42,455 nt of DNA from CALCMJ01 sp964475415 (GTDB taxonomy: Bacteria; Bacteroidota; Bacteroidia; Chitinophagales; Saprospiraceae): contig CAYYWZ010000032.1 in NCBI GenBank assembly GCA_964475415.1, positions 1 to 42,455 of the forward strand, written 5' to 3'. The notes beneath the pieces were generated by a model. That model had not been told where the DNA came from and ran no database searches. It saw only the letters and a list, made by a program, of their open reading frames with translations. Of the stretch, positions 24,337-31,966 are shown one piece after another (the stretch's first letter is position 1; each line of letters starts with the position of its first letter). Made by a program: the position numbers and the translations under genes.

Positions 24337-25032
24337 TTAAAATCTAGTTGATTCTAAAATGAAAAGATGCTCATTGATTGAGAATTGATTTGTGATTCTT
24401 GAAACTATAGGTTTAAAAAAATCACGTACAATGTAATTGCCTTTAGTATCTTTCTTTTTTGAAAACACATTCTTAGTTATCCTCGTAAATTCTTCAGGTT
24501 TTTTTTTATCCTCTCTCCCTAGAAGATTAACTTCAAAATGAAAAGCGTTTACTAATGTTGGGTCGTGAAGAATTTCAATTTTAAATATGTATTCTACCGA
24601 CGGTTTTTGTTTCCCTTTAGGCCATTTTTCATATTTATCTGTAATTTCTTCTAAGTCCTTTTTCTTGAATCCTACAACTTTAGTTGATTCATCGAATTTA
24701 AATTTAATGTCTTCAATTTTCGCTTTTTGAGAATTACTTTTAAAAATAGTCTGAGTTAATTCTTTTCTATTTTCGCCAATAATTTCATATTTAACATCTT
24801 CGAAGTGAGTTAAATTTTTTGATCGGTGATTATCGTCGTGGCAAAATAATATATTAAGTGACTTTCCATTAATTTTATTCCAATCAAGTGCAGCCCAAAC
24901 ATTTAGTTCTCCTGTAAAAGTAGTTAACTCAACACTTGAGTCTACTCTTGAAACAAGTGTGCAATCTCCGCAAATATCTGATTTAATTAGCGCGACTTTT
25001 TCTTCAGTTGATATTAGTTTGCTGGGATACAA
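24337..25032 (-). CDS. Unknown protein C of the tRNA-linked operon
   Basis: This 231-residue protein is the last gene of a three-gene minus-strand operon. Two cysteine pairs stand out, Cys21-x2-Cys24 (DICGDCTL) and Cys64-His65-x3-His69 (FCHDDNHRSKN), compatible with one zinc site. The middle is lysine- and glutamate-rich with mixed helices (FDESTKVVGFKKKDLEEITDKYEKWPKG), and the C-terminal half has beta strands (VEYIFKIEILHD, AFHFEVNLLG). There is no signal peptide or membrane segment. It overlaps the preceding gene by 19 bp. I recognise no family. Being next to tRNA-Leu and part of a compact unique cassette, it could belong to a defence or regulatory island, which is only a guess. Confidence 0.6.
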   Translation of the reverse strand: MYPSKLISTEEKVALIKSDICGDCTLVSRVDSSVELTTFTGELNVWAALDWNKINGKSLNILFCHDDNHRSKNLTHFEDVKYEIIGENRKELTQTIFKSNSQKAKIEDIKFKFDESTKVVGFKKKDLEEITDKYEKWPKGKQKPSVEYIFKIEILHDPTLVNAFHFEVNLLGREDKKKPEEFTRITKNVFSKKKDTKGNYIVRDFFKPIVSRITNQFSINEHLFILESTRF

Positions 25033-25526
25033 CTTTTCTGTTTATAGTTTCGAATATCTGACTGCTCTAATTCCTTAGTTTCTTTAATTAAAGGAGCAAC
25101 TTCTTGCATACCGTCTTCTATAGATTCCTTAGAAGCATATAGCAACTTTTTTTCATTCCCGTATAATTCGAAATAACTATCGTTGCTTTTAGTTTCCTCT
25201 AAAAATGTTTCTAAAAACAAAATTTTATTATTTCTAAATCGAAAGATATAGTGAAGACTTGCATTAGCGGAAACAGATAAACTTACATTTAATGGATCGA
25301 GTTCAATTAGTCTGTCAAGTATTTTGGGAATACTATTAGAATATTCTATTACAGCGTTTTTAAATATGCTTTCAGAGATAGTTTTTAGCCTTGGAAAATA
25401 TAAATCCCTGCATTTATTAAATAAATCCGAGAGATGTTTTCTTTGAAGTAATGATACTTCAATCACTTGGCATTCACTTGATCTAAATTCTATTCTTGCT
25501 TTTTCCTTATTAGTGCAATTCATCAA
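25014..25526 (-). CDS. Unknown protein B of the tRNA-linked operon
   Basis: This 170-residue protein is the middle gene of the operon. It looks mainly helical at the N-terminus (QVIEVSLLQRKHLSDLFNKCRDLYFPRLKTISES) and has a central beta segment (LSVSANASLHYIFRFRNNKILFLETFLEE) followed by an acidic helical end. A single Cys pair near the start (Cys4 and Cys19) is not a clear metal site. No signal peptide or membrane segment is present, and no family is recognised. The start overlaps the end of gene A by 17 bp and its stop lies 19 bp inside gene C, an arrangement that usually means translational coupling and stoichiometric products. Confidence 0.6.
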   Translation of the reverse strand: MMNCTNKEKARIEFRSSECQVIEVSLLQRKHLSDLFNKCRDLYFPRLKTISESIFKNAVIEYSNSIPKILDRLIELDPLNVSLSVSANASLHYIFRFRNNKILFLETFLEETKSNDSYFELYGNEKKLLYASKESIEDGMQEVAPLIKETKELEQSDIRNYKQKSCIPAN

Positions 25527-26112
25527 ATTTGTATTCTAATTCCTGTGAAATAAAATCATTTAAAAAGCTTTCATTAGTGTTCAAAAAAGAAACAGTAGGA
25601 TTTATAATTTCTTCTAAATTAGGATGGCTTGGAAAGTTAGTGGTCTTTCTAAACTGTAGGTGAAGCCAATCTTTTTGACACTCATATACATAAATCCTCT
25701 TTTGCTCTTTTGTGAATTCAAGATATGTTATATCAGCAAAATCGGTTTTTGAGTACCTACTAAAAACCTCATCCGCTATGCCAGCGTTTTTTATATGAAA
25801 AACAGTGTCAACAAAATACGACTCTATTTTTAATTTAGGAAAGCCTTTATGTAGAAGAGAGAAGAAATCAAATATTCTAGATTTACTACAAGAACTAATT
25901 GTTATTTTTTTGAAGGAAACATCTAATTCGGTCTTATAGCCATCCTTCAATTTTATTACGCTGCCTAAGTTAGAAACCCTATAATTATTATAGTCAATCT
26001 TCTCATCATTAGGGATGAAATCATGTTTTATCAATAAGGTTTTATCAAATAAAGCTGGAAAAATATTCGAAGCTTCAATTGTAAAGGTAATTTTCGATCG
26101 TGTTAATTTCAT
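25510..26112 (-). CDS. Unknown protein A of the tRNA-linked operon
   Basis: This 200-residue protein is the first gene of the operon. The predicted fold is mixed, with an N-terminal beta region (MKLTRSKITFTIEASNIFPALF), a strand-loop region around DVSFKKITISSCSKSRIFDFF and an aromatic-rich middle (YVYECQKDWLHLQFRKT). It has no recognised catalytic motif, no signal peptide and no membrane segment. It is probably cytosolic. Its upstream region (26113-26292) has a tandem 10-bp repeat that may be an operator. I do not recognise the family; with genes B and C it forms a single transcription unit next to tRNA-Leu. Confidence 0.6.
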   Translation of the reverse strand: MKLTRSKITFTIEASNIFPALFDKTLLIKHDFIPNDEKIDYNNYRVSNLGSVIKLKDGYKTELDVSFKKITISSCSKSRIFDFFSLLHKGFPKLKIESYFVDTVFHIKNAGIADEVFSRYSKTDFADITYLEFTKEQKRIYVYECQKDWLHLQFRKTTNFPSHPNLEEIINPTVSFLNTNESFLNDFISQELEYKFDELH

Positions 26113-26180
26113 GATGTAACCTTAAATATTTCTATTCTGTGATTATTTCTTTACTAAATGTACAAAAAGTTAAATAGTTC

Positions 26181-26206
26181 TACTTTTAACTACTTTTAAC
26201 TACTTC
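26181..26206 (-). promoter_or_regulatory. Tandem 10-bp repeat in operon promoter region
   Basis: On the minus strand the 10-mer GTAGTTAAAA occurs twice in a row, followed by a third partial copy, about 70-95 bp upstream of gene A of the unknown operon. One helical turn per repeat fits a protein binding site, but no regulator is known. Confidence 0.35.
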
Positions 26207-26292
26207 TTCTATGATCATTGACCTTAAAATAAATTAAACCAAGGATTAATACTGTTTATTGCACAATTCATACAGAAAACCCGCCAAATTAT

Positions 26293-26322
26293 ACCGTTCC
26301 TTACACCAAACCTACCGTTCGT
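26293..26322 (+). promoter_or_regulatory. Tandem LytTR-type boxes upstream of 71-codon ORF
   Basis: Two 9-bp boxes ACCGTTCCT (26293-26301) and ACCGTTCGT (26314-26322) lie at a period of exactly 21 bp. The second fully matches the LytTR operator consensus [TA][AC][CA]GTTN[AG][TG] (repeats separated by 12 bp), and the first differs at one place. They end 43 bp before the ATG of the small ORF, where an activator would sit, and are followed by the AT-rich TATAAATCTTTA. Confidence 0.6.
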
Positions 26323-26365
26323 TACAAAACTATAAATCTTTAAACCTACATACTTATCTTAGAGT

Positions 26366-26581
26366 ATGCAAGTAACTACAACCACTATAGAAGATACACT
26401 TAAGCATTACTTTGGTAATTCATGGGATCTAATCAGCTCAGGTATAAAAGATCTAATCTATAAAGCAATAGATACTAACGATATACAACCCGATGATATA
26501 AAAGGTGCTGAATGTAATGATAAGATCATGGTAATTACTACAAAAGGGTTTTTGGTCTTTACACCTGCTTTTTATGGGTAG
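26366..26581 (+). CDS. Small ORF (71 aa) downstream of LytTR boxes
   Basis: This 71-residue predicted protein (MQVTTTTIEDTLKHYFGNSW...) starts with an amphipathic, helical half and ends in a hydrophobic C-terminus (KIMVITTKGFLVFTPAFYG). No signal peptide is obvious and one cysteine is present (Cys50). It has a promoter-proximal LytTR-type box pair and is followed by a bidirectional terminator at 26645. No homology is recognised. Because small products under such operators can be peptides involved in signalling, that role is possible but unproven; it might also be a regulator or a spurious frame. It faces the metalloprotease-barrel operon tail to tail. Confidence 0.5.
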   Translation: MQVTTTTIEDTLKHYFGNSWDLISSGIKDLIYKAIDTNDIQPDDIKGAECNDKIMVITTKGFLVFTPAFYG

Positions 26582-26644
26582 GGGGTAACAGATATTAGCT
26601 TTCATCTGGGGATGTGTGACAAGATCCTGGACTAAGAGTTATTA

Positions 26645-26674
26645 AAAAGGCCCAGCTTAGTAGCTGAGCCTTTT
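26645..26674. terminator. Bidirectional rho-independent terminator
   Basis: AAAAGGC-C-CAGCT and AGCTG-A-GCCTTTT form a strong stem around a TAGT loop. It sits between two convergent transcription units, the small ORF on the plus strand and the barrel gene on the minus strand, and has A- and T-rich ends for both directions. Confidence 0.85.
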
Positions 26675-26701
26675 GTAAACTATTAAATGAAAATTTTTGA
26701 C

Positions 26702-27301
26702 TCAATTAATAATTCTGTATCCAACGTTAAATTGTAGTACTCTGGCTTTACCGTTATAATGTAAGGAGCTTAATCCGAAATAAAATTTTATTCCAATGTC
26801 AAGTTTTTTAATCCTGTAACCAGTTCCGAGCGTTATTCCGAAGTCTCTTTTAGGGAAATTATTGGAATCTTCTATTTCCATTAATTGACCCATAAACAAA
26901 CCTTGTATATCTTCATTAAATAAATAGCTGAAAGTAAAACCTGTAGTTAAGTATAAATTCCTAACCACAATTAAATTGTAAGTCATACCAAGATCAAAAT
27001 AGTTAAGTTCATATTCGAATCTTGTAAAACTTCTCATAATTCCATCTTTTAAGTTTCTAGACATTTTACTCAATCTATAGGCAAGTGTAGTTCCTATAAA
27101 TCCATGATCATGTAATTGCCTCTCTAGTTTTACTCCAATATCAGGTAGATTAGATGAAAATATTTCTTCGTATTTATAATTTTTATCGTTGTCTGAATCC
27201 ACAAATTTTGTCCAGTTGAGACCTACATAGGGAGTAACTGAAATTTGACCGCTCAAAGGGTTCAGAGAGAATGCTAAAACTATAAATATTATAATTTTCA
27301 T
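26702..27301 (-). CDS. Outer-membrane beta-barrel protein (PorT-like)
   Basis: About 199 residues from the chosen ATG (27301), which gives a proper signal peptide (MKIIIFIVLAFSLNPLSGQ). A longer frame from 27334 would overlap the protease gene and put the leader inside. The mature part alternates hydrophobic and polar residues in repeated beta-strands ending with aromatic residues (VTPYVGLNWTKF, HGFIGTTLAYRLS, FDLGMTYNLIVV, LYLTTGFTFSYLF, DFGITLGTGYRI, LDIGIKFYFGL, LQFNVGYRI), the pattern of an eight-stranded outer-membrane barrel. The terminal strand ends in an aliphatic residue (RIIN). The start lies one base behind the stop of the metalloprotease gene, so the two are an operon. Confidence 0.8.
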   Translation of the reverse strand: MKIIIFIVLAFSLNPLSGQISVTPYVGLNWTKFVDSDNDKNYKYEEIFSSNLPDIGVKLERQLHDHGFIGTTLAYRLSKMSRNLKDGIMRSFTRFEYELNYFDLGMTYNLIVVRNLYLTTGFTFSYLFNEDIQGLFMGQLMEIEDSNNFPKRDFGITLGTGYRIKKLDIGIKFYFGLSSLHYNGKARVLQFNVGYRIIN

Positions 27302-27302
27302 A

Positions 27303-29516
27303 TTAATCGACATTGAATACTTTTTCTGCACCAATTAATCTATTTAGGTTATCATAATAAGTATAAATATAAAGATTCCCATGCTCTAATGTAGAATTGA
27401 TTTTAATATCTTCACTGTTGCCTTCAAAAATTAGATTGCCCATAATGTTATAAACTTTCACGTGAGAACTGTGATCAAATGAAAGCTCACTTTTTCTACC
27501 CTGTTGATTATCATTGCTTCCGAAGTTGTTATCGTGGAATTCTTCACATGTTGGATCATCTCCATCGCAATCATAAATTGTGAATCTCTTTGTTATAGAT
27601 AGAAAGCCGTCAATTCTTAACCTTATTGTTACTGTCTGTGGATAATAAGGAAATTCTGGAATATTATCTATTACGAGACATTTTCCTCCATCAATTGCAG
27701 TTCCTACTTGAGATCCAGTTGATGCATTGTATTGAATTGCACTTTTGCCAATTATTTGCCAATGGAAAGCATTGTATGGGATTAAATCAATATCATTCCC
27801 AACAGCACATATCTCAAAACCATTATCTTCTTCACAGATTGGTGAGACTCCAGTAGTTATATTTCTTATTTCAATATCACATCCATCAAAATCCTCTAAA
27901 TCTACAGGAACACAAATTTTTTCCCAGGCTCTTCTTACAGCTATTGATTTTTCACTACAAATGCCAAACTCTTCATCAACTACTTGAAGTGTACTCTCCA
28001 TAAATGGAATATAATCTATATTGTTTGTAGAGATTGTTAAAGCATCTATTACGATCTTAATTGCACATTCTATTCCTAAGCCAGGAATACCATCTGCTTC
28101 ACTACCTTCAGTGATAAGATAAAACCAATATGATAATGGTTGCCCTCTTCTATGAGGTTCACTTTCTTCTTCAATATCGTCGTAACATTTGAATTCATTA
28201 TCTGAAATATCCCAAGACAAATGGTTTACTAAATTAGGATTGTCGTCGTATAGTAGCCAATCTATATCATCATCTTGGAATTTATATTCTCCAAAAACTC
28301 CAAACATATCTGCTACTCCTTCATGAATAGATTTTGCTTTTCCTGTATAATCAATAAGTAGTTGCTCACCAATAAAACTATGAGCCATTTCATGTGAAAT
28401 AATATCCATGGTGCTCCAATAGTCAGTTGAGCCATTAAGATTAGAAATAACAATCCAAGCTTGATCCCATAAATCTGTATCTACTGGCCTTTGTGAATTA
28501 GCGGCAGTTCCATTAGTATCCTCATCAACCCAATCTGTAACCCCAATATTAATTCGTTTAAATTCGATACTTAACTCTTCAGAGAAATATCCTTTCGCTT
28601 CTTTTGCTAAATAATGGGATTGAAAGATTACAGTTTCAAGAATTGAGGGATTTGAAAAATCCCAAGATTCTTCATTTGTAGAAAGAGAAAGATCTTCTGT
28701 CCACAAAAGAGGAATGAAAAATCCTTCATTTAGGGGTCTGGTGTTAAAGCTTGCAACTTCTTCTCCGAATAGACTTGTAATGCCTGTATTTTGATCAGTA
28801 TCACCTATATCTACAGATCCATAAAGCGGTGTTGTCGCAGGGATAGCATTTCTATCTACTCCAGTTTCCAATAATATGTCACCTGAATGTGCATCAATAT
28901 AATATAGCACAGTTTCACTATTATAAGCATAAACCTCATAAGCCAGATTAATATCACACCTGTCTTGCAAGTCATGCACAATGACTAATCTGGGGTCTCT
29001 AATTATGTCGTCAGATACGTAGTTGTCTAAAGCTCCAATTGGAATATTCGGATTTAGCGATACCGTTATATCTTCAATAATATAAGGATCAAATGATATT
29101 AAGCTGGAGCAAGGGTCGACAGGATCAACATCTCCACCGCCAGTTTTTCTACCAACAACAAAGCCGCCATTAACGACCTCTAGTCCATTGTAGAATTGTT
29201 GATACTCCAAATATGATTTCTGATCATTTATTCTACTAGGTTGAATACCAAAAATCTCAAAAGTTACTCCTGCTTGTAAGTTGAGCAACGAAAGAAGATT
29301 ATCAGTTGTTCCTAAGTCTTCTCCCAGTGAAGGGTTAAAAATAACTGATCCATTATCGTAGATTTTCTCAGAATATGGTTTCAGTACATTTATCCTAGTA
29401 TCATCACTGAACATATTATAATTCCTACATTCCCATGATTGAGAATACGAAAATGAGGTAGATAAAAGGATAATAAACAGCCATAAGTTCTGTTTTGCTA
29501 ATTTTAAATAATTCAT
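27303..29516 (-). CDS. Secreted M4-type metalloprotease with T9SS tail
   Basis: This 737-residue protein starts with a signal sequence (LWLFIILLSTSFSYSQ). A propeptide of the fungalysin/thermolysin type follows (~60-230; SYLEYQQFYNGLEVVNGGFVV, LAYEVYAYNSETVLYYIDAHSGDIL). The zinc motif HEMAH at residues 375-379 is followed 20 residues later by Glu in SIHEGVADMFG (~399), as in thermolysin. A beta domain with Cys-rich segments comes next, and the last ~60 residues (HVKVYNIMGNLIFEGNSEDIKINS...) resemble the T9SS type A sorting domain. It is a predicted exported protease, possibly anchored to the surface. The gene is preceded at 29699-29749 by three tandem LytTR-type boxes and is followed by an outer-membrane barrel gene one base later. 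Confidence 0.9.
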   Translation of the reverse strand: MNYLKLAKQNLWLFIILLSTSFSYSQSWECRNYNMFSDDTRINVLKPYSEKIYDNGSVIFNPSLGEDLGTTDNLLSLLNLQAGVTFEIFGIQPSRINDQKSYLEYQQFYNGLEVVNGGFVVGRKTGGGDVDPVDPCSSLISFDPYIIEDITVSLNPNIPIGALDNYVSDDIIRDPRLVIVHDLQDRCDINLAYEVYAYNSETVLYYIDAHSGDILLETGVDRNAIPATTPLYGSVDIGDTDQNTGITSLFGEEVASFNTRPLNEGFFIPLLWTEDLSLSTNEESWDFSNPSILETVIFQSHYLAKEAKGYFSEELSIEFKRINIGVTDWVDEDTNGTAANSQRPVDTDLWDQAWIVISNLNGSTDYWSTMDIISHEMAHSFIGEQLLIDYTGKAKSIHEGVADMFGVFGEYKFQDDDIDWLLYDDNPNLVNHLSWDISDNEFKCYDDIEEESEPHRRGQPLSYWFYLITEGSEADGIPGLGIECAIKIVIDALTISTNNIDYIPFMESTLQVVDEEFGICSEKSIAVRRAWEKICVPVDLEDFDGCDIEIRNITTGVSPICEEDNGFEICAVGNDIDLIPYNAFHWQIIGKSAIQYNASTGSQVGTAIDGGKCLVIDNIPEFPYYPQTVTIRLRIDGFLSITKRFTIYDCDGDDPTCEEFHDNNFGSNDNQQGRKSELSFDHSSHVKVYNIMGNLIFEGNSEDIKINSTLEHGNLYIYTYYDNLNRLIGAEKVFNVD

Positions 29517-29698
29517 ATTAATTGATTTGGTTAATACTAAACTTAAGTCAAATTATAGCTTAAGTGAAGTTTTTAAAATGGTTAATTTGATATAAACACC
29601 GTATCTACTCAAAGGCGACATTCTGAAATATTCGGCAACCATCAAGTAATACATAGAATCAATATAAGATGAATTAAGTTACTATTCCCACTTTTGTA

Positions 29699-29749
29699 AC
29701 GAACGGTCACTTTCCTGTAACGAACGGTCACTTTGGTGTAATTAACGGT
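29699..29749 (-). promoter_or_regulatory. Three tandem LytTR-type operator boxes
   Basis: Read on the minus strand, toward the protease gene, the boxes are ACCGTTAAT (29749-29741), ACCGTTCGT (29728-29720) and ACCGTTCGT (29707-29699), with start-to-start spacing of exactly 21 bp. Each matches [TA][AC][CA]GTTN[AG][TG]. A second conserved word (TTACA...AAAGTG) extends the match between the boxes. The array ends 183 bp upstream of the protease start. The same motif occurs in front of the small ORF at 26366. Confidence 0.7.
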
Positions 29750-29759
29750 AAAATGGAAA

Positions 29760-30460
29760 GGGGGTAGAAGCTCAAACTATAAAGACCAGGCACCTTGCAC
29801 TTATTCACTCCGTAAGGTATTCACATATAAAGTATACCACTTATTCTCTTTGTAAATTTATACAGAATTTAATATACAATTTGTAATTTTTTTTGGTCCT
29901 TATTCATAATATCTTGGAAGCGGAATATTGATTTACTGGTATCCAAATACTATAGTCTTAAATTATTATTTATGCCTTTTTTGACATTTTGGACGCCAAA
30001 AAAGAGGTTAAAAATGTAACTGCGAATATTGATAATCAATGCATTATAAGTTTTGCTCCTTAAATGTCTGCGTTAGAAATATTGTATTAAAAATAAAGTC
30101 ATATTAAAAATGTATTGGAGTTTACTACATCTTTACATAGATCGATATCAAAAAAAAGGTATGTCCTATGATTGTTTTTCTGAAAGCGGTAGTTTTGAAA
30201 AATGAAAGTAAGCGTTTACACTGATTTGTTAATTTTTAAAAGTACAGAGTAAATATTGTAAATTTGAAGATGATTATAATTCTATGAAAGTATTAACCTT
30301 ATGTATTTAACTTATTTATAATATGTTGGTTTCATTACTAACATGTGTGGAAAAGTTAGGAGTCAAGTTCGAAAAATAAGCCTTTACTTTGTAATGAAGA
30401 ATATAACAACAATGATTTATAATGATTGACATTGTGCAGCTATTTTTAGCTTTATATATA
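29760..30460. other. Gene-poor AT-rich region
   Basis: There is no credible ORF. The only structure I see is an 8-bp hairpin, CTTTTTTG at 29976-29983 with CAAAAAAG at 29997-30004. No tRNA, repeat array or recognisable RNA gene is seen. The lack of genes over 700 bp is unusual compared with the rest of the window. Confidence 0.5.
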
Positions 30461-30466
30461 TAAGTA

Positions 30467-30652
30467 ATGAATCATATCTCAGCATTTAGATGTTACGATA
30501 TGATTAATTTTTTACATAAATTCCAAAGAAACGGTAAACAATATGCTTGGGTATTAATGCAAGATTTATCTGGTGAAATGGTACCTGTTTGTATTGAAAT
30601 CGTTAGTTCTTTGGAAAAGAAAAGGACACCTCAAGGAGGTGACCTTTCGTAG
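30467..30652 (+). CDS. Small ORF (61 aa), unknown
   Basis: This 61-residue frame starts MNHISAFRCYDMINFLHKF and continues QRNGKQYAWVLMQDLSGEMVPVCIEIVSSL, giving a plausible alpha-beta core of about 50 residues; the last 11 residues (KKRTPQGGDLS) overlap a stem-loop. No signal peptide is present. It is an isolated gene between a gene-poor stretch and three consecutive hairpins. I do not recognise a family, and coding status is uncertain because the 3' end is shared with a hairpin. Composition is like the neighbouring low-GC DNA. Confidence 0.4.
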   Translation: MNHISAFRCYDMINFLHKFQRNGKQYAWVLMQDLSGEMVPVCIEIVSSLEKKRTPQGGDLS

Positions 30653-30702
30653 ATTTCGTGAGCTAACTCACGCGTCCCTGCATTCTTGAACAATGCAGGG
30701 AC
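30621..30702 (+). ncRNA. Three back-to-back hairpins, terminator or structured RNA
   Basis: Three stems follow each other closely: AAAGG-A-CACCTC/GAGGTG-A-CCTTT around AAG (30621-30647), perfect CGTGAG-CTAA-CTCACG (30657-30672), and perfect 11-bp GTCCCTGCATT/AATGCAGGGAC with a seven-base loop (30674-30702) followed by TTTTAATTT. The last stem with its T run is a good rho-independent terminator. The others may extend it or form a compact RNA 3' end. The first overlaps the end of the 61-codon ORF. Confidence 0.55.
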
Positions 30703-30886
30703 TTTTAATTTAAAATAAAATTAAACCTTTTTTTGGTAGTTCGGAAATAATTATAATTATTATTATCCACATTGTCGTATTCATAGCGGCTTATTTGCCG
30801 AGCTTTTTTACGCTAATTCTACCCCAAGTTTATCCTAGATTTACATTTTCAAATCCTTCTCCCTCATGCTTATTAAATATAAATAC

Positions 30887-31930
30887 TTAGCTATCTATAT
30901 TAGGAAAGCCTTTACTTTCTTCTTTTTTAGCATTCGCCAAATCTAGGGCGACATCTATTATCATATCTTCTTGACCTCCGACCATCTTTCTTTTTCCTAG
31001 TTCATTCAGAATGGTTCTTGTATCTAAGCCATACTTTTTAGCCGCTCTTTCTGAGTGCAGCAAAAAACTGGAATACACTCCAGAATATCCTAATGATAAA
31101 GTTTCTCTATCTACTTGTACTGGCCGCTGTTGTAAGGGACGAATTACATCATCGGCGATATCCATCAGTTGGAAAAGATCAGAGTTATGCTCTGCTTCCA
31201 TTCTATTAAGTGTAGCGATCAAAACTTCTAAAGGGCAATTTCCTGCACCAGCACCCATACCTGCTAAAGAAGCATCTAGTCTATTAGCTCCCTCTTGCAT
31301 GGCCACTATCGTATTAGCAACGCCTAAGGACAAATTATGATGGCAGTGAATTCCTATTTCTGTATCGGCTTTCAGTATTTGCTTAAACGCCCGAATTCTA
31401 TCTCTTACACCATCCATCAATAAGGCTCCAGCAGAATCTGTTACATAGACACAATTGGCTCCATAATTTTCCATAAGCTTAGCCTGCTTTGCTAGATTAG
31501 CAGGATCATTCATATGCGCCATCATTAGAAATCCAGAAACATCCATATCCATATTTCTAGCGGCATCGATATGCTGTGCAGAAATATCTGCCTCTGTAGA
31601 ATGAGTTGCTACTCTTACAGATGTCACACCTAAATCTTTAGCTCTTTTCAAATCTTCTATAGTACCTATTCCAGGAATAAGTAAAGTAGTAAGTTTAGCA
31701 TGCTGTAAGTGCTCGGCAACACCTTCCAGCCACTGCCAGTCCGTATGTGCTCCAAAACCATAATTAAAACTTCCTCCAGTCAGACCATCACCATGAGCAA
31801 TCTCTATAGCATCCACCTTGGCTTCGTCCAAAGCAATTGCAATATCCAATATTTGCTGCTTTGTATATTGATGTTGAATAGGATGCATACCATCTCGAAG
31901 GGTTACGTCTTGTATGTATAATTTATGCAT
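30887..31930 (-). CDS. mhpE: 4-hydroxy-2-oxovalerate aldolase
   Basis: This 347-residue class II (metal-dependent) aldolase of the HMGL-like family cleaves 4-hydroxy-2-oxovalerate into pyruvate and acetaldehyde. Conserved features are the N-terminal VTLRDGMHPIQHQY (Arg12-Asp13), the metal-binding HCHHN near residue 197, and GMGAGAGNCPLE. The C-terminal DmpG communication domain (FLLHSERAAKKYGLDTRTIL) is present, which normally channels acetaldehyde to the partner dehydrogenase. It is the last gene of the minus-strand operon; the dehydrogenase stop is 36 bp upstream. The complete length and intact motifs suggest an active enzyme. DmpG is an equivalent name. Confidence 0.94.
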   Translation of the reverse strand: MHKLYIQDVTLRDGMHPIQHQYTKQQILDIAIALDEAKVDAIEIAHGDGLTGGSFNYGFGAHTDWQWLEGVAEHLQHAKLTTLLIPGIGTIEDLKRAKDLGVTSVRVATHSTEADISAQHIDAARNMDMDVSGFLMMAHMNDPANLAKQAKLMENYGANCVYVTDSAGALLMDGVRDRIRAFKQILKADTEIGIHCHHNLSLGVANTIVAMQEGANRLDASLAGMGAGAGNCPLEVLIATLNRMEAEHNSDLFQLMDIADDVIRPLQQRPVQVDRETLSLGYSGVYSSFLLHSERAAKKYGLDTRTILNELGKRKMVGGQEDMIIDVALDLANAKKEESKGFPNIDS

Positions 31931-31966
31931 GGGATAGTTTTAAATTTTATTTAAAGCTTAAACAAT

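Noticed and set aside
24160..26590. tRNA-Leu as an attachment site with a direct repeat at about 26580 (GGGGGTAACAGA)
   Set aside because: The match with the tRNA 3' end (GGGGGTACAGACAGA) is short and gapped and no integrase gene is present, so an att repeat is not supported.
27626..27987. Two plus-strand ORFs inside the metalloprotease gene
   Set aside because: They overlap an intact conserved gene on the other strand and have no family features.
26293..29749. Inverted arrays of 21-bp repeats as the ends of a Tn7-like or other transposon
   Set aside because: The boxes lie just upstream of genes, in the same orientation relative to transcription, and match the LytTR operator. There is no transposase gene between them and no target-site duplication.
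29699..30702. CRISPR array or replication-origin iterons
   Set aside because: Only three repeats of 9 bp core are present, with no unique spacers of constant length, no cas genes and no rep gene.
30786..30808. Additional terminator CGGC-TTATTT-GCCG before T6
   Set aside because: The stem is only four base pairs with a mismatch, too weak to list as a feature.
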